Positions 53,942 through 64,000 of a stretch of DNA of 64,000 bases are shown here, in pieces. The stretch lies in the NCBI GenBank assembly GCA_963691705.1, contig OY829542.1, forward strand, positions 53,919,002 through 53,983,001, written 5' to 3'. How positions within the stretch are numbered: position 1 is the first letter of the stretch; every line of letters starts with the position of its first letter. Position numbers and translations under genes: made by a program. The notes beneath the pieces were generated by a model. It was given only the letters and a program-made list of their open reading frames with translations, made no database searches and had not been told where the DNA came from. Source of the DNA: Viola odorata (lineage: Eukaryota; Streptophyta; Magnoliopsida; Malpighiales; Violaceae).

Positions 53942-55232
53942 ACCTCTTTCAATTTTCAAGGTATGGATGTACATTTTATATTGATGAATCACTCTAAACA
54001 TTAACTTAATTTTGGTTTTATAAGTCTTATTATGTAAAAAAAGAAAAAAAAACTACACATGTGGCCTTGGTCGTGTTAATCATCATGCGTGCGGCAATTA
54101 GCATATATGCACATATGACGCTACTCGAGAAGTAGACGGAACTAACATATCCAATGCATTAATTATTATTGCAGGGAATGAGAGGAATTTGTAACATGAA
54201 ATAAAAGAAAGGGTTGGATACAAGCGCTCTCCCTCCACCGCATGCAAAAACAAAGGAAGAAAACAAGCTTTCACGTCAAGGATTGTGTTTAGAAAGATAT
54301 TGAATAAAAAGACAACGTGTGTTGTTTTACAAAAGTTTTTACTATGTATTTTATTAGTGATTGTACAAGTTGCTCGTAACAAATAATATCAATACGAATT
54401 GAAATTTTATTTAGTGTATAGATTGTTTTTGTTTCTTTGATAATTATATATATATAAGTGCTAGTTACTCTAACACATGGGTTTGATTTTGTTTAGAATT
54501 TGGTCACGTTCCATTCAAGTCTTGTAGCAGCAAAAGGTCGTGGACCTAACAATTAAAGACCATATACATACATATTTGAGGAAGATGTGAACGTGGACTA
54601 GCTAGCTAGGAGAGGAATTTTCCTATTAAATATTTATAATAATTAAGTTGCACTTGCATAGTCATTACTGACGACTCATCTTCTAGATGATCTTTGCACC
54701 CCAACAAAATTCCGCACAAAACAATTGCTGTGTTTATGTTTTTTTTAGAAAAATCATCATAAAAAATTGCAGTGTCGCTCTCTCTTGAATCGCACTCAAT
54801 TTTTTGTCCTTCATGTCAGGTAATTAAGTTGTCACACATTTATTTTTTTATCAGAAGTTGTCACACATCGACCGTTCAAGGAATACTTGATGGAACTTGT
54901 GAAAACCTAACGGTTCTAGCCAATATTCAATTACCACTTCCCCAAAATGTAGTTCATTGTTTATTAATTTTATTTCATAATATTATTATTCTTTTTTTAG
55001 AAGTATTTAAACTTCTTAAAATTTCCCTAAACCATGTGATTTACGTTACGCATACAAATTGATAAAATATATAATAATTTGATATTTTCACCTATTAACT
55101 AAAATATCATATATAATAAAGTCGCTGCATAATATGAACACTTTTTTTAGTTGGACATACATAATACAAATAAAGATCATCTGTTACTATATTGTTGGAA
55201 GGATATTGTTTATGACCTTATTATTCTTTTAG
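53942..55232. other. 3' flank of extensin and spacer (unit B)
   Basis: Counterpart of 22565-23856 with only scattered differences. No gene is recognised. Confidence 0.45.
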
Positions 55233-56085
55233 TTTTTTTTTAATAAGCTGAAGACTTTATTAACACCATCAGGGAGATGGAGCAAGAAAAGAAGGAAGAA
55301 TATACAAATGTGACACTCCCTCAACAGAGGAAGCGCCTGGGCAAAATAGGGAGAGACAACAACCCACTCAACAGAGAAGCAACCAACCTAGACTACCTAC
55401 CAACACTACCCTAAGTCAAGAGCCACGTAGATGACAGAAGCATCGTTCCCAGGCTGTAGGGAAACGTGGAATCCTTGTTCCTCAGCCATCTAAACCAAAG
55501 CGAGAAGGAGCAGTTGACAACGCGTCTCGTACATGGAGTATCATTGTGGAAAACCACCTTGTTTCTCTGCAACCAGAGACTCCACACCACTGCATAGAAT
55601 AGAACCCGCCACATCCTTCTCACCTGCTCACCTCTACTCGACACTAGACTATCCCACATTCCCCACATATCTCCAACAGTCCGAGGGCTACACCAAGTCG
55701 TGTCCAGCCATTGTATCACTGCCTCCCAACACCTTACAGCCGTGTTGCAATGTAACAAAATATGCTGGACTGTTTCTCCATGCCCTTCACATATAGGACG
55801 TATGTTGTCCTCATCATCTAACATGCTGCGCTTCCATAGGAAGTCCCTGGTCACCAAGCGCTCATGTAATACCAACCAGAGGAAAAACTCAATTCTATAC
55901 GGTACTACGTTGGACCAGCACGACTTCAGCGCAAGCATGGGCAGAAAACACAGCTTGTCAAAGCCCCTGCACCATGACCTAACCGTGTAGTCTCCCGAAG
56001 TATTCAACTGCCACTTCACCCTGTCAACACGTTGAAGTATAGGTAACTCCGGAAGATGCATTGTCAAGCAAGCCCACTCATCCGC
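55233..56085 (-). mobile_element. LINE 3' fragment at the end of unit B
   Basis: T-run at 55233-55241. Minus-strand frame 56067-55411 (218 aa) encodes the zf-RVT domain and tail: KSCWSNVVPYRIEFFLWLVLHE, HILLHCN and FYAVVWSLWLQRNKVVF. This copy crosses the duplication limit (about 55776) and so shows what unit A lost. It is 5'-truncated and no target duplication was found. Confidence 0.85.
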
Positions 56086-56304
56086 ACTAAATATATTGAA
56101 TACCGACTATTATTAGCTACATATATTTTAGTTTGACGATTTAAGCGGATATATAAATGACAGATTAGTCAATGATATTTTATTTTGTTTTGGGTTAAAT
56201 CTCAATGATATTGTTCTCTTCTTGTAGTTTCACAATTTTTGTTTCTTCCCAAATTTGCCTAATAAGTTCATAACTATCAACTCTTAGACGCAACTACCTC
56301 GCAA
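56086..56304. other. Spacer
   Basis: Short AT-rich noncoding stretch to the right of the LINE fragment. Nothing is recognised. Confidence 0.4.
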
Positions 56305-58708
56305 CTAGGGATGAGATTTCTGCTCACGGATATCCATATCCGTTCAATACCCGCAATTGTAGGTGGGTATTACCCGCATATTGTGGGTATTTTACGGGTA
56401 TGGATATATCCACACCCGCCAAGTACGGGTATGGATAGTGCTTACCCGCTCCAATACCCGCAATATATATATAATATTTTAATATATAATTAATTCAATA
56501 AGAAAATAGAAGAAAGAAACTCTTTTTTCCAGTAGTGTAGCATTCTTCCTCCACCTCCTCCCCGATGGCAACTACCACCATCGACATCGCCTCCTCAACA
56601 CTTTCCTTTCCCTTGCCGATTCCTCCCCTTCCTTCACCATCGACATCGCCTTTGAACGCCTCCTCGATTCCTCCCCTCGGACCATCTTGTACAACCTATT
56701 CCTATGTTTGTTCAATATTGTCGATTTTGAAACTTTTTTTCGCACTTTTTGTTCATGCTCATTTTTTTTCTTTTCGATTGCATCTTGCTTAATTTCTAGT
56801 TTCTTTTCCTTTATTGAAGATGCTGTTAGTAGGCGATGTGGCTAATTTTATAATATACTCAAACTTTATTGTTTGTGTTTTCATTTCTTTGTTTTTGTTC
56901 ATGCAGCACCACTCTCGAAGCAGACGTACACGACTAAGTCCCTCTTCTTGCAATTACATAATGGTGGGTGATAATTTATTTCAAATATTTTGTAATTTCA
57001 TGTTGAATATTGATGCTTCATAAGTATTGATTGGCGTTTATTTTCATTTGTTTTTACCATCTAAAACCACCCTGGTTATGGTAAAATCAATCTCTTTCAC
57101 GTCATCTTGTGGTCTTTTGAAGGAAATCTCGGCTAAGAGCAGAATTGAAGGAAACGGGTGCCTCGAGCGACAAAGTGGCAATCTTGGCCACAAGCTTGGC
57201 CAAGATTGCAGAGATAGAGGCGTGATCATCCTGGACTCATGGAAGGCGGAGCGGATCAGGAAGCCAGCTGGTGATTACATCCCTTTTGAAGAAATCTCAG
57301 ATGTAAATCTTTTAAGAACAAAACAATCTGTTTAGATATTTATCTTTTGTTATTTTAAATTCAAACAATTGGGATTTTTATCCCTATCTTTTAGGCATTT
57401 GAAGTTTGGAATTTGGAAAGAAACGTGAGGGGCGGGGACTCTAGCCTTGTTAAAGGCTAGGGAAGGCTGTCAATTACGGATCTTCCATCTTCTTTTCTTT
57501 TGGTTCTTGTAAACACTTTGCGGCGATTATTCTTTTGAAAATCGCATTTTAATTCTATTTTCATGTTCATCAAATATTTCTTTATTTTCTTGATCAATAT
57601 GTATAGTAGCAAAACACCTAATTCTTGGTAAGGGTTGAGTGAGTGTTCTTTTAAATCGTGAGACCGATCTGTTCCAATTATCCTCTCGTTCGTAATTAAT
57701 TCAAGTTCTGTTTTAACAAACCGGTTCCCGTCTAGGCTAAGACTCGATCAATCTTAGGCAAGACGATGAATTTGTAGCCAGTCACGAAGGGGACGAATGA
57801 AACCGAAGTGACGAAGTAGGTAGCTAACCTCGCGGGGGTTAGTGAACTTGAATCGATATAAGCCTAACCAGACTGACAATCTAGGGCTCCGAGTTGGGAG
57901 TAGCTTGGCCTAGACTCTATCTTTCCCTACGCCATTGAGAAAACGCATGTGCCTCAAACCAGCAGCTAATTGGATAAACCCTTTAACCAGCAAGGTATCC
58001 ACTGGCCAGGATCACTAGGAAAGGGGGTACCCTCCAAGTGATTTGAATAGGAGGAAAGTAGGATTGGAAAGGGGTTCCTCCCAATCTATAGCAGAGTTAT
58101 GAGAGAGAAGGAGAAAATCTAAAGGTCAATGATCGGTTAAACAAGGAACGCACTCACGAATTCACCCTTGCCAGGAGTTTACCCGAAGATAGTTCGCAAT
58201 CAACCTCTATCTGCAATCTTAGCTAAGATCGCCTTCTGCTTAAGAATGCCTTTATCTGTTTTATTATTGCTTGTTCTATTTTATGCTTTGCTTACTTTAA
58301 TTGCAGGAACAAAACCCCCTCAACTCCAGTGACGAGGAAGTCGAGTCAAGACTACGAAAACCCCAACAAGATCTCTGTGGACGAACCTCTTATCATGACC
58401 TACGAGTCCCTTGTGGACGAGTGATAAGTTGTATTCCTACCCCATTTCTATATCTTTTTTACAACTAAATTTGGTGCCCTCGACACGCAATCAAGTATTC
58501 ATGTGGATGTGGGTTTGTTAATTTCAGGCATGCTATACAGACTTACTAAGATTTCGTTTGTGCAATTTTTGGCTATTTGGAATTTCCTGCAAACGTTAAT
58601 GTGCAATTTTGTTTGTTAAAGTAACTGCGGTGTGTTGTTTCACTTTGTCAATTTATTTTATTAGAGCAGAGTTTTGCTTATCTTTGCAATTTTTTGTTTG
58701 TAGATATA
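56305..58708 (+). mobile_element. Probable 5' region of a hAT element with LTR-like sequence
   Basis: From about 56306 (CTAGGGATGAG) motifs TACGGGTATGG, TACCCGC and ATACCCGCA repeat in both orientations, resembling hAT subterminal repeats. About 57360-58480 looks like a retrotransposon LTR/leader remnant (TTGGTGCCCTCGACACG near 58471) but no paired LTR or target duplication is seen. Frames at 56565 and 57027 have no recognisable domain. Assignment of this stretch to the transposase gene downstream is inference. Confidence 0.35.
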
Positions 58709-60625
58709 ATGAAAAATCAAGAAAGTGAGTTTATAGTGGAGACAAGTCCCATTTCACATAGTGGTACACCTACACCCATATCAAGTTCCAATCTTCCAGT
58801 TTCTAGTATTGGTACACCTACACCTATATCAAGTTCCAATCCAATTGATCCAAATCAATCACCCACACAACAAACAACACTAGAAGAAGAAGAAGATGAC
58901 GACTCCAATTTGAAATCAAGAAAAAAGAGACAAAGAAGTAATGTATGGGAACATTTTACAGAGGTGATGGTTGGTAATAAGATGAAAGCAAAGTGTAAGT
59001 ATTGCAACAAGCAATTGGCGGGTGGGTGTGGTTCCGGGATATCTCACATGAATAGTCATGTGAAACGTTGTCCAAGGACACATTTGGTCACCTTTAATCA
59101 AAAGTATTTGACTGGCAATGTAAGTAAAAGTGGGAAGGAAGAGTTGACTTCAACTACATATAATCCTAAAATTGCAAGAAAAGAGCTTGCGTGCTTAGTT
59201 GTGATGCATGAACATCCGCTTTCTTTGGTGGATCAAATCAATTTCAAGAGGTTTGTTTGTTCGCTTCAACCACTTTTTAAGGTTCCTTCCCAGAATACTT
59301 TGAAAAGTGATATACTAGGGGTGTATGTGAAAGAGAGGAGTAACATAATGGAGTTGATTGAGAAAAATGAAAGCCAAATAGCCATCACCTCTGATATGTG
59401 GACCTCTAATCAAAAGGCTTTATGGCTATCACAGAACATTTCATTGATCGCAATTGAAAATTACAAAGTCGACTTTTAAGGTACGTTCATAACTTATACT
59501 CCCTCCGTTTCCAATTAAACGACGTTTTGAAATAGTAAAAATTCATAGGACAATGATCTTTGATCTTATTTTATTCCACATTGTGTCATTTTTACTCCTA
59601 ATTTCCACTCAAATTACAACACCATCATCAAATTGGGTTGATGCATAAAAAAAAATTTGTCATTTGCACAAAATATATACTTCGGAAAAGATAAAATGAC
59701 AAGTATTATGAACAGTAAGAATCCGTAGGAAAATGACAGTTAATTAGAAACAGAAGGAGTATAAAATAGCTAATTTATGTTTGCATTCAATATTGTTATT
59801 TTTATCTTACTAAGTGTTATGTCAACTATAGGTTTTTATATGTGTCATGTCCGCACAACAAAGAAGTACTTTTTGAAGCATTATTGAAGGCTCTTGTCAA
59901 ATGGAAAATAGATGTAAAGTTGTCTACCGTTACTTTAGACAATTGCTCTACTAACGATGCTATGATGGTTGTGGTGTTGGATGAGTTAAAGTCTCGGTCT
60001 CTAATTGCTAATGGGTCTTACCTTCACATGCGGTGCTATGCTCACATCCTGAATTTGGTTGTACAAGATGGACTTGCAGTTATCAAAGAAGGTATTAGTG
60101 CAATTCGTGAGTGTGTTTCGTACTAGACGGCTACTCTAAAGAGATTACAAAAGTTTGAAGGAATGTTTGTTGGTCCTAACAAACCTACTGAAAGTCTTTC
60201 TCTTGATTGTCCAACTAGGTGGAACTCCACATTTTTAATGTTGGAAATAATACTATTATGTAAGGATGTTTTCACTAGGATTAGAGTTACAGACACTGAG
60301 TGCAGAACATGTCCTGCTGTCACTGAATTACAATGGAAATTTGCTAAGGATATTTAAGCTAAACTAAAGGTTTTTTTATGAAGTTACAGAATTATTTAGT
60401 GGCACACTTTATCCTACAACAAATGTGTATTTTTCTAAGATTTGTGACATCAAATTGAGATTGAGGGATTGGTTAACTTCTCCTACTCCCATTGTGTCAA
60501 CAATGGCTAGTGAAATGATGACCAAGTTTGTCAAATATTGGGATGATGTTAATGTTCTTATGGCTGTTGCTGCGATACTTGATCCACAATACAAGATGAA
60601 GTTGATGCAGTTCGTACTACTGTAA
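58709..60625 (+). pseudogene. BED-finger hAT transposase (RICESLEEPER-like), decayed
   Basis: ATG at 58709 opens a frame to 59479: a Ser/Thr/Pro-rich start with the decamer GTPTPISSSN twice, an acidic stretch, KSRKKRQRS, then a BED zinc finger at residues about 78-121 (W80, C96, C99, H117, C121), and further KVPSQNTLKSDI and AITSDMWTSNQ. A stop at KVDF and a Stowaway MITE interrupt it. The core resumes at about 59842 (KLSTVTLDNCSTND, RCYAHILNLVVQDG), stops at TAG 60124-60126, and continues as LSLDCPTRWNSTFLML. TAA at 60355-60357 and a T-run frameshift follow before YWDDVNVLMAVAAILDPQYK. The C-terminal dimerisation domain is missing because the gypsy fragment follows. Family role: cut-and-paste transposition. 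Confidence 0.85.
59499..59759. mobile_element. Stowaway MITE inside the hAT gene
   Basis: CTCCCTCCGTTTCC at the left and the near-complement GAAACAGAAGGAG at the right, with TA at 59497-59498 and 59760-59761. 261 bp with AATTAAACGAC/GTTAATTAG inner extensions of the inverted repeat. It separates the two halves of the transposase gene. Confidence 0.85.
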
Positions 60626-61174
60626 GATTTATGGTGTTAATTATGTTGCGGAGGTTGAAAAAATTAAGAGAGTTTGTTATGATATGGTGAGAGAGTACAG
60701 TGAGAGGGGAGCAAATGCAACATTGGGTCTAATAACCATTGACATCACTCTAGCGGCATCTCCGCCATCGCACCTGGTGACAAGGCCAGAACACTGTATA
60801 TACCAAGGGGGACGTGGCACTGTTCCTATCGCCCCTAGCCTGGCGGCAGGCCCTAGGATGGTCGACATCAACGGGGGTCTCTCACGTGACATCTGCACGG
60901 CGTCATCCCATCCCAGGTCACACATGACGTCACTCCGTATGACGTCACCTTGCACGATGTCACTCCCTAGCACCCAAGCAACATCTACCAGAGATAACGC
61001 CTACCCCCTATCGGTAAGGTCCTTCCTCTACCTATAAATACCCCCACCATTCCAGACAAGAGGGTAAGCCTAAGATCGGGTGTGCCTTCTCAGTTTGTCT
61101 TCACCCCGTCTATCGTCACCGAATGACCGGTATCGCCTCGGCGGCAGGTGAACGTTCCTCTAACTTCACCTGCC

Positions 61175-62131
61175 ATGAGTACGCCATTCAGCTTTGTACA
61201 ACTCGCCGAGGGGCAATTAGAGCCCTACATACCGCGGGCGCCGCGAGTCCCCGTCTCCCAAGTAGAACGACAGCAAGGTGACTATAGGGAGCGTTGGGAT
61301 GGTAGGAGAGAGTGGGCCGACAGAGAGGTCTCCCTGGAGCGGAGCGAAAGATCGAGCAGTAGAAGACATCGAACCTGTTCTCCCGGGAGTCGCAACCGAT
61401 CCCCTAGGCAACAGCATACCCCGGAGCCTCGAGGGCACAGACGACACTTGGAAATTTTTCCTCTTCGTCATGACCGTGAGATTCTAGATCACACTTCAGG
61501 TCATCCTTTTAGCCACCGTATAAGATGCCACAGGGTCATCCGACACGTCAAGCTCCCCACAAAGTCATACGACGACACTAAGGATCCCATCTCCCACCTC
61601 AATAAGGTGAAACATTTCCTGCAATTCCAGACGCACAATGATGCGGCGTTGTGTCAAATATTCGTTATGACATTGTCAGGGGTAGCCCGCCTCTGGTTTG
61701 AAGGACTCCCCGCCCGGTCAATCGATAATTTCTTACAATTAGAGGCTAAGTTTAAGAGTCACTTCAGCGCAGCTATCCCCATCCGGAAGTCTGCCGTAAC
61801 CTTGTTTAATATACGCAGGAAACCAGTAGAATCCTTAAAAGGCTATCTCGGTCGTTTCGACATGGAAATGTCGCTAACACCAGGTATTACTATTGATTTT
61901 GCCATAGAAGCCTTGAAGCGAAACTGTGACTACGGAAAGTTGAGGGACACGTTAATGGTAGACCCCCCGGTAACCTTAGATGCGTTAAGGCTGAAGGCTC
62001 ACAACTACGCAAGAATGGAAGAGGAGGAATATAGAGATAGAACGCGAAACATGCCTCAGAGTGCGCCCCCTGTCCCCGCCACTCAGGCCGGTATGACCCA
62101 TGACACCCGCCCGGGCGATGAATATGCCTAG
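61175..62131 (+). CDS. Retrotransposon gag protein (Ty3/gypsy, Tat-like), 318 aa
   Basis: ATG at 61175. The first 110 residues are Arg/Ser/Glu-rich. From about residue 125 the gag core appears: YDDTKDPISHLNKVKHFLQF, then LSGVARLWFEGLPARSIDNF and FKSHF, LKGYLGRF, and a helical tail LRLKAHNYARMEEEEYRDR. No zinc knuckle is reached before the stop at 62129-62131. Gag forms virus-like particles that package element RNA. No protease or polymerase frame follows; instead the downstream sequence is coding-like on the other strand. The frame is intact, so recent decay is limited or it is a gag-only non-autonomous element. Confidence 0.8.
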   Translation: MSTPFSFVQLAEGQLEPYIPRAPRVPVSQVERQQGDYRERWDGRREWADREVSLERSERSSSRRHRTCSPGSRNRSPRQQHTPEPRGHRRHLEIFPLRHDREILDHTSGHPFSHRIRCHRVIRHVKLPTKSYDDTKDPISHLNKVKHFLQFQTHNDAALCQIFVMTLSGVARLWFEGLPARSIDNFLQLEAKFKSHFSAAIPIRKSAVTLFNIRRKPVESLKGYLGRFDMEMSLTPGITIDFAIEALKRNCDYGKLRDTLMVDPPVTLDALRLKAHNYARMEEEEYRDRTRNMPQSAPPVPATQAGMTHDTRPGDEYA

Positions 62132-62185
62132 AGGGAAGATTACATCCCCAAGGTGTCAAATCGACAGAAAGGTAAGCAGATGTCG

Positions 62186-63129
62186 CTAAAGAGCTGTCAC
62201 CCCCAGCGCTGGGAACCCGCATTGACGAATATTGCTTAAGTCGACTTGGTGGGTGGCGGGCCCGACAGAAGTCACTGTACTCAAGTCAGCCATCAAGCAA
62301 GGAGTATCGACGGACGCAAGGGAATGAGAGATTGTCGGAGCGGTCGTAGGGACAAAGAAGACGTTAGGAGGAGACGGAGGGGAACGAGAGGATGTTCCTA
62401 CACCAAGACCAAAACCATCGGCCTGGAAAGAAGGAAAGTCGCTCTCCGATAGGTCACCTATGAAGCCCAGTGGATGGCCAGAAGGAGGAGGTGACGCGGC
62501 GAAAGAAGAATAAAATTGAGGAAATGACGCGGAAGCAGCCCTGTTCCCCGGCAGCTCAAAGGCTTGATCGCCTAGCAAGGGGCCAGTACCAGTGACACCT
62601 TCCTGCCTTTCCTGATCGGCGGCAAGACCATCCGATGAAGGGGCATCCCCACAAAGGCGCGGCCTTTTAGGACCAAGAATATGCGTCAGGTCCATACCGT
62701 CGCAGGAAGGAGCAGTAGAAGAAACAGCAGCGGTATCCTACGGAGAAAAATAGAGGGAATAAGGGGACAAGTAAGTGGAATAAATAAATTGAGAAGAATT
62801 TGCGAGAACAACCTCGGAAACCGGAACAGAAGGACGAGTAGGGGCGATGACGCGAATACGGATAGTCCTCCTCCTCCTCTTGGCAATTGAAGGTTGAGAA
62901 GATGACGCTTGAGTAGGATCCGCGCTTGTGGAAGAAATTGGCTCAGAGGCCGAAGCGGCAGTAACCTCTGCGCAAGGACGAGAAGAAGACTTAGGTGCAG
63001 AAGTGGACGGGTGCGCAACGTTAGCAGCGACACCAGCAGTAGCAGCGACAAGAGCCTCCTTTTCCCTTCTCCGCTGAGCTCTTTTTTCTCATTTCTTCAT
63101 ACACTCAGGTTTCCACCTGGCTGGAGGAC
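62186..63129 (-). pseudogene. Antisense, intron-containing reading frame in the gag element
   Basis: On the minus strand, 63129-62813 reads PPARWKPECMKK, a TGA stop, then EKRAQRREKEAL and an Ala/Ser/Pro-rich stretch ending VPVSE. A donor (GAG|GTTGTT) and acceptor (CTCCGTAG|GATACC) remove 62812-62738, and the frame continues in phase through MDLTHILGPKRPRL to a stop at 62186. A further acceptor (CTTGCAG) sits at about 63130-63136, implying an exon to the right. I do not recognise the protein. Some Tat-lineage elements are known to carry an antisense ORF with a plant-mobile-domain protein near their 3' end; this could be the tail of such a frame, but that is inference. One premature stop and a missing 5' part make it non-functional. 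Confidence 0.45.
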
Positions 63130-63256
63130 CTGCAAGAATAAGAGAAAAACATCAGAGTTAGTACCGACAGGGAATAGCGAACGAAATGGAGGGTGCTAAC
63201 TTTGGATACAGCCTCAGATGTCACCCTGGCACGCAAGCTCGCAAGTGTGAACACTG

Positions 63257-64000
63257 GGAGTATAAAATAGCTACTTTATGTTTGCATTCAATATTGTTAT
63301 TTTTATCTTACTAAGTGTTTATGTCAACTATAGGTTTTTATATGTGTCATGTCCGCACAACAAAGAAGTACTTTCTGAAGCATTATTGAAGGCTCTTGTC
63401 AAATGGAAAATAGATGTAAAGTTGTCTACCGTTACTTTAGACAATTGCTCTACTAACGATGCTATGATGGTTGTGGTGTTGGATGAGTTAAAGTCTCGGT
63501 CTCTGATTGCTAATGGGTCTTACCTTCACATGTGGTGCTATGCTCACATCCTGAATTTGGTTGTACAAGATGGACTTGCAGTTATCAAAGAAGGTATTAG
63601 TGTAATTCATGAGTGTGTTTCGTACTAGACGACTACTCTAAAGAGATTACAAAAGTTTGAAGGAATGTTTGTTGGTCCTAACAAACCTACTGAAAGTCTT
63701 TCTCTTGATTGTCCAACTAGGTGGAACTCCACATTTTTAATGTTGGAAATAATACTATTATGTAAGGATGTTTTCACTAGGATTAGAGTTACAGACACTG
63801 AGTGCAGAACATGTCCTGCTGTCACTGAATTACAATGAAAATTTGCTAAGGATATTTAAGCTAAACTAAAGGTTTTTTTATGAAGTTACAGAATTATTTA
63901 GTGGCACACTTTATCCTACAACAAATGTGTATTTTTCTAAGATTTGTGACATGAAATTGAGATTGAGGGATTGGTTAACTTCTCCTACTCCCATTGTGTC
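63257..64000 (+). pseudogene. Second copy of the hAT transposase core, cut by the window end
   Basis: Begins with GGAGTATAAAAT, the last bases of the Stowaway MITE plus its TA, and proceeds through KLSTVTLDNCSTND, WCYAHILNLVVQDG, the same in-frame TAG after ECVSY, LSLDCPTRWNST and the T-run frameshift. An additional private stop (TGA in place of the TGG of the first copy) occurs near 63836. It has no BED finger or start because the duplication began inside the gene. It runs off the window. Confidence 0.88.

Larger units (their letters stand above)
24401..55776 (+). repeat. Tandem duplication, unit B (31.4 kb with insertions)
   Basis: Collinear with unit A. It is enlarged by a LINE (28504-31294), an LTR retrotransposon (36434-49615) and a hAT element (25846-26449), and it keeps LINE segments deleted in unit A. 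The right limit is where similarity to the end of unit A stops (GGACTGTTTC, then divergence at about 55777). The left junction has at most 1 bp of overlap between the two parental sequences. Confidence 0.95.
59756..63256 (+). repeat. Second tandem duplication, first unit (3.5 kb)
   Basis: Sequence from 59756 (last four bases of the Stowaway MITE) recurs from 63257 at an offset of 3501-3502. The unit holds the hAT core plus the gypsy gag segment. About ten substitutions in the 740 bp that can be compared, and the shared TAG (60124-60126) shows decay before duplication. Confidence 0.9.
60690..63256 (+). mobile_element. Gypsy-type gag-bearing fragment, partial element
   Basis: At about 60735 hAT homology ends and GC-richer sequence starts. 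A TATA-like CTATAAATACCC (61030-61041) followed by a leader and the gag ATG resembles a 5' LTR-leader arrangement, but no matching 3' LTR, primer site or pol is present. An antisense gene-like frame occupies the right half. It looks like a truncated or internally deleted LTR element, possibly of the Tat type. Confidence 0.55.

Noticed and set aside
57360..58480. Complete solo LTR next to the hAT gene
   Set aside because: The sequence looks LTR-like near 58300-58480 but I could not find matching TG/CA ends with a target duplication.
62686..63051. Leu/Pro-rich minus-strand frame of 121 codons
   Set aside because: Its low-complexity Leu-rich translation is a shadow of the Ala/Ser-rich frame that splices into 62737-62186.

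Overview
This window is nuclear DNA from a flowering plant, most likely a core eudicot. The evidence is genes with GT-AG introns and organelle-targeting N-termini, an extensin with SPPPP repeats, L1-type LINEs with zf-RVT tails, an Athila-type Ty3/gypsy element, BED/hAT transposons, Stowaway MITEs and AT-rich spacers. I cannot name the species. Host genes are few and the rest is layered transposable-element (TE) sequence.

Region 1 (1-10.4 kb): a cluster of three plus-strand small-heat-shock-like (alpha-crystallin domain, ACD) genes. Gene 1 (two exons, 522-1200) and gene 2 (three exons, 6880-8434) look intact and carry mitochondrion-like presequences. The third (9501-10351) is frameshifted. 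Between genes 1 and 2 lie a broken O-methyltransferase gene on the minus strand and several short DNA transposons.

Region 2 (9.5-55.8 kb): a direct tandem duplication. Unit A (9532-24400, 14.9 kb) is followed immediately by unit B (24401-about 55776). The junction fuses the inside of a LINE fragment to the inside of exon 1 of the third ACD gene. Each unit carries the end of that ACD gene, the same LINE and SINE-like debris, a hAT MITE, a solo LTR and one intact extensin gene. Unit B is twice as long because it gained a LINE (28504-31294), a complete Athila-type LTR retrotransposon (36434-49615, minus strand) and a small hAT element (25846-26449). Unit A gained a different hAT element (12307-13060). 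In each case the other unit keeps the pre-insertion site, so the insertion boundaries and target duplications can be read directly.

Region 3 (56-64 kb): a decayed BED/hAT transposase gene interrupted by a Stowaway MITE, followed by a gypsy-type gag fragment with a spliced-looking antisense reading frame. At 63257 the sequence restarts inside the hAT element, which gives a second, 3.5-kb tandem duplication that runs off the end of the window.

The likely functional host content is two ACD chaperone-like genes and two copies of one extensin gene. No RNA genes, CRISPR arrays or prokaryotic features were seen. The most useful observations are the two nested tandem duplications, the reciprocal filled/empty TE sites, and the gag element carrying an antisense intron-containing reading frame.
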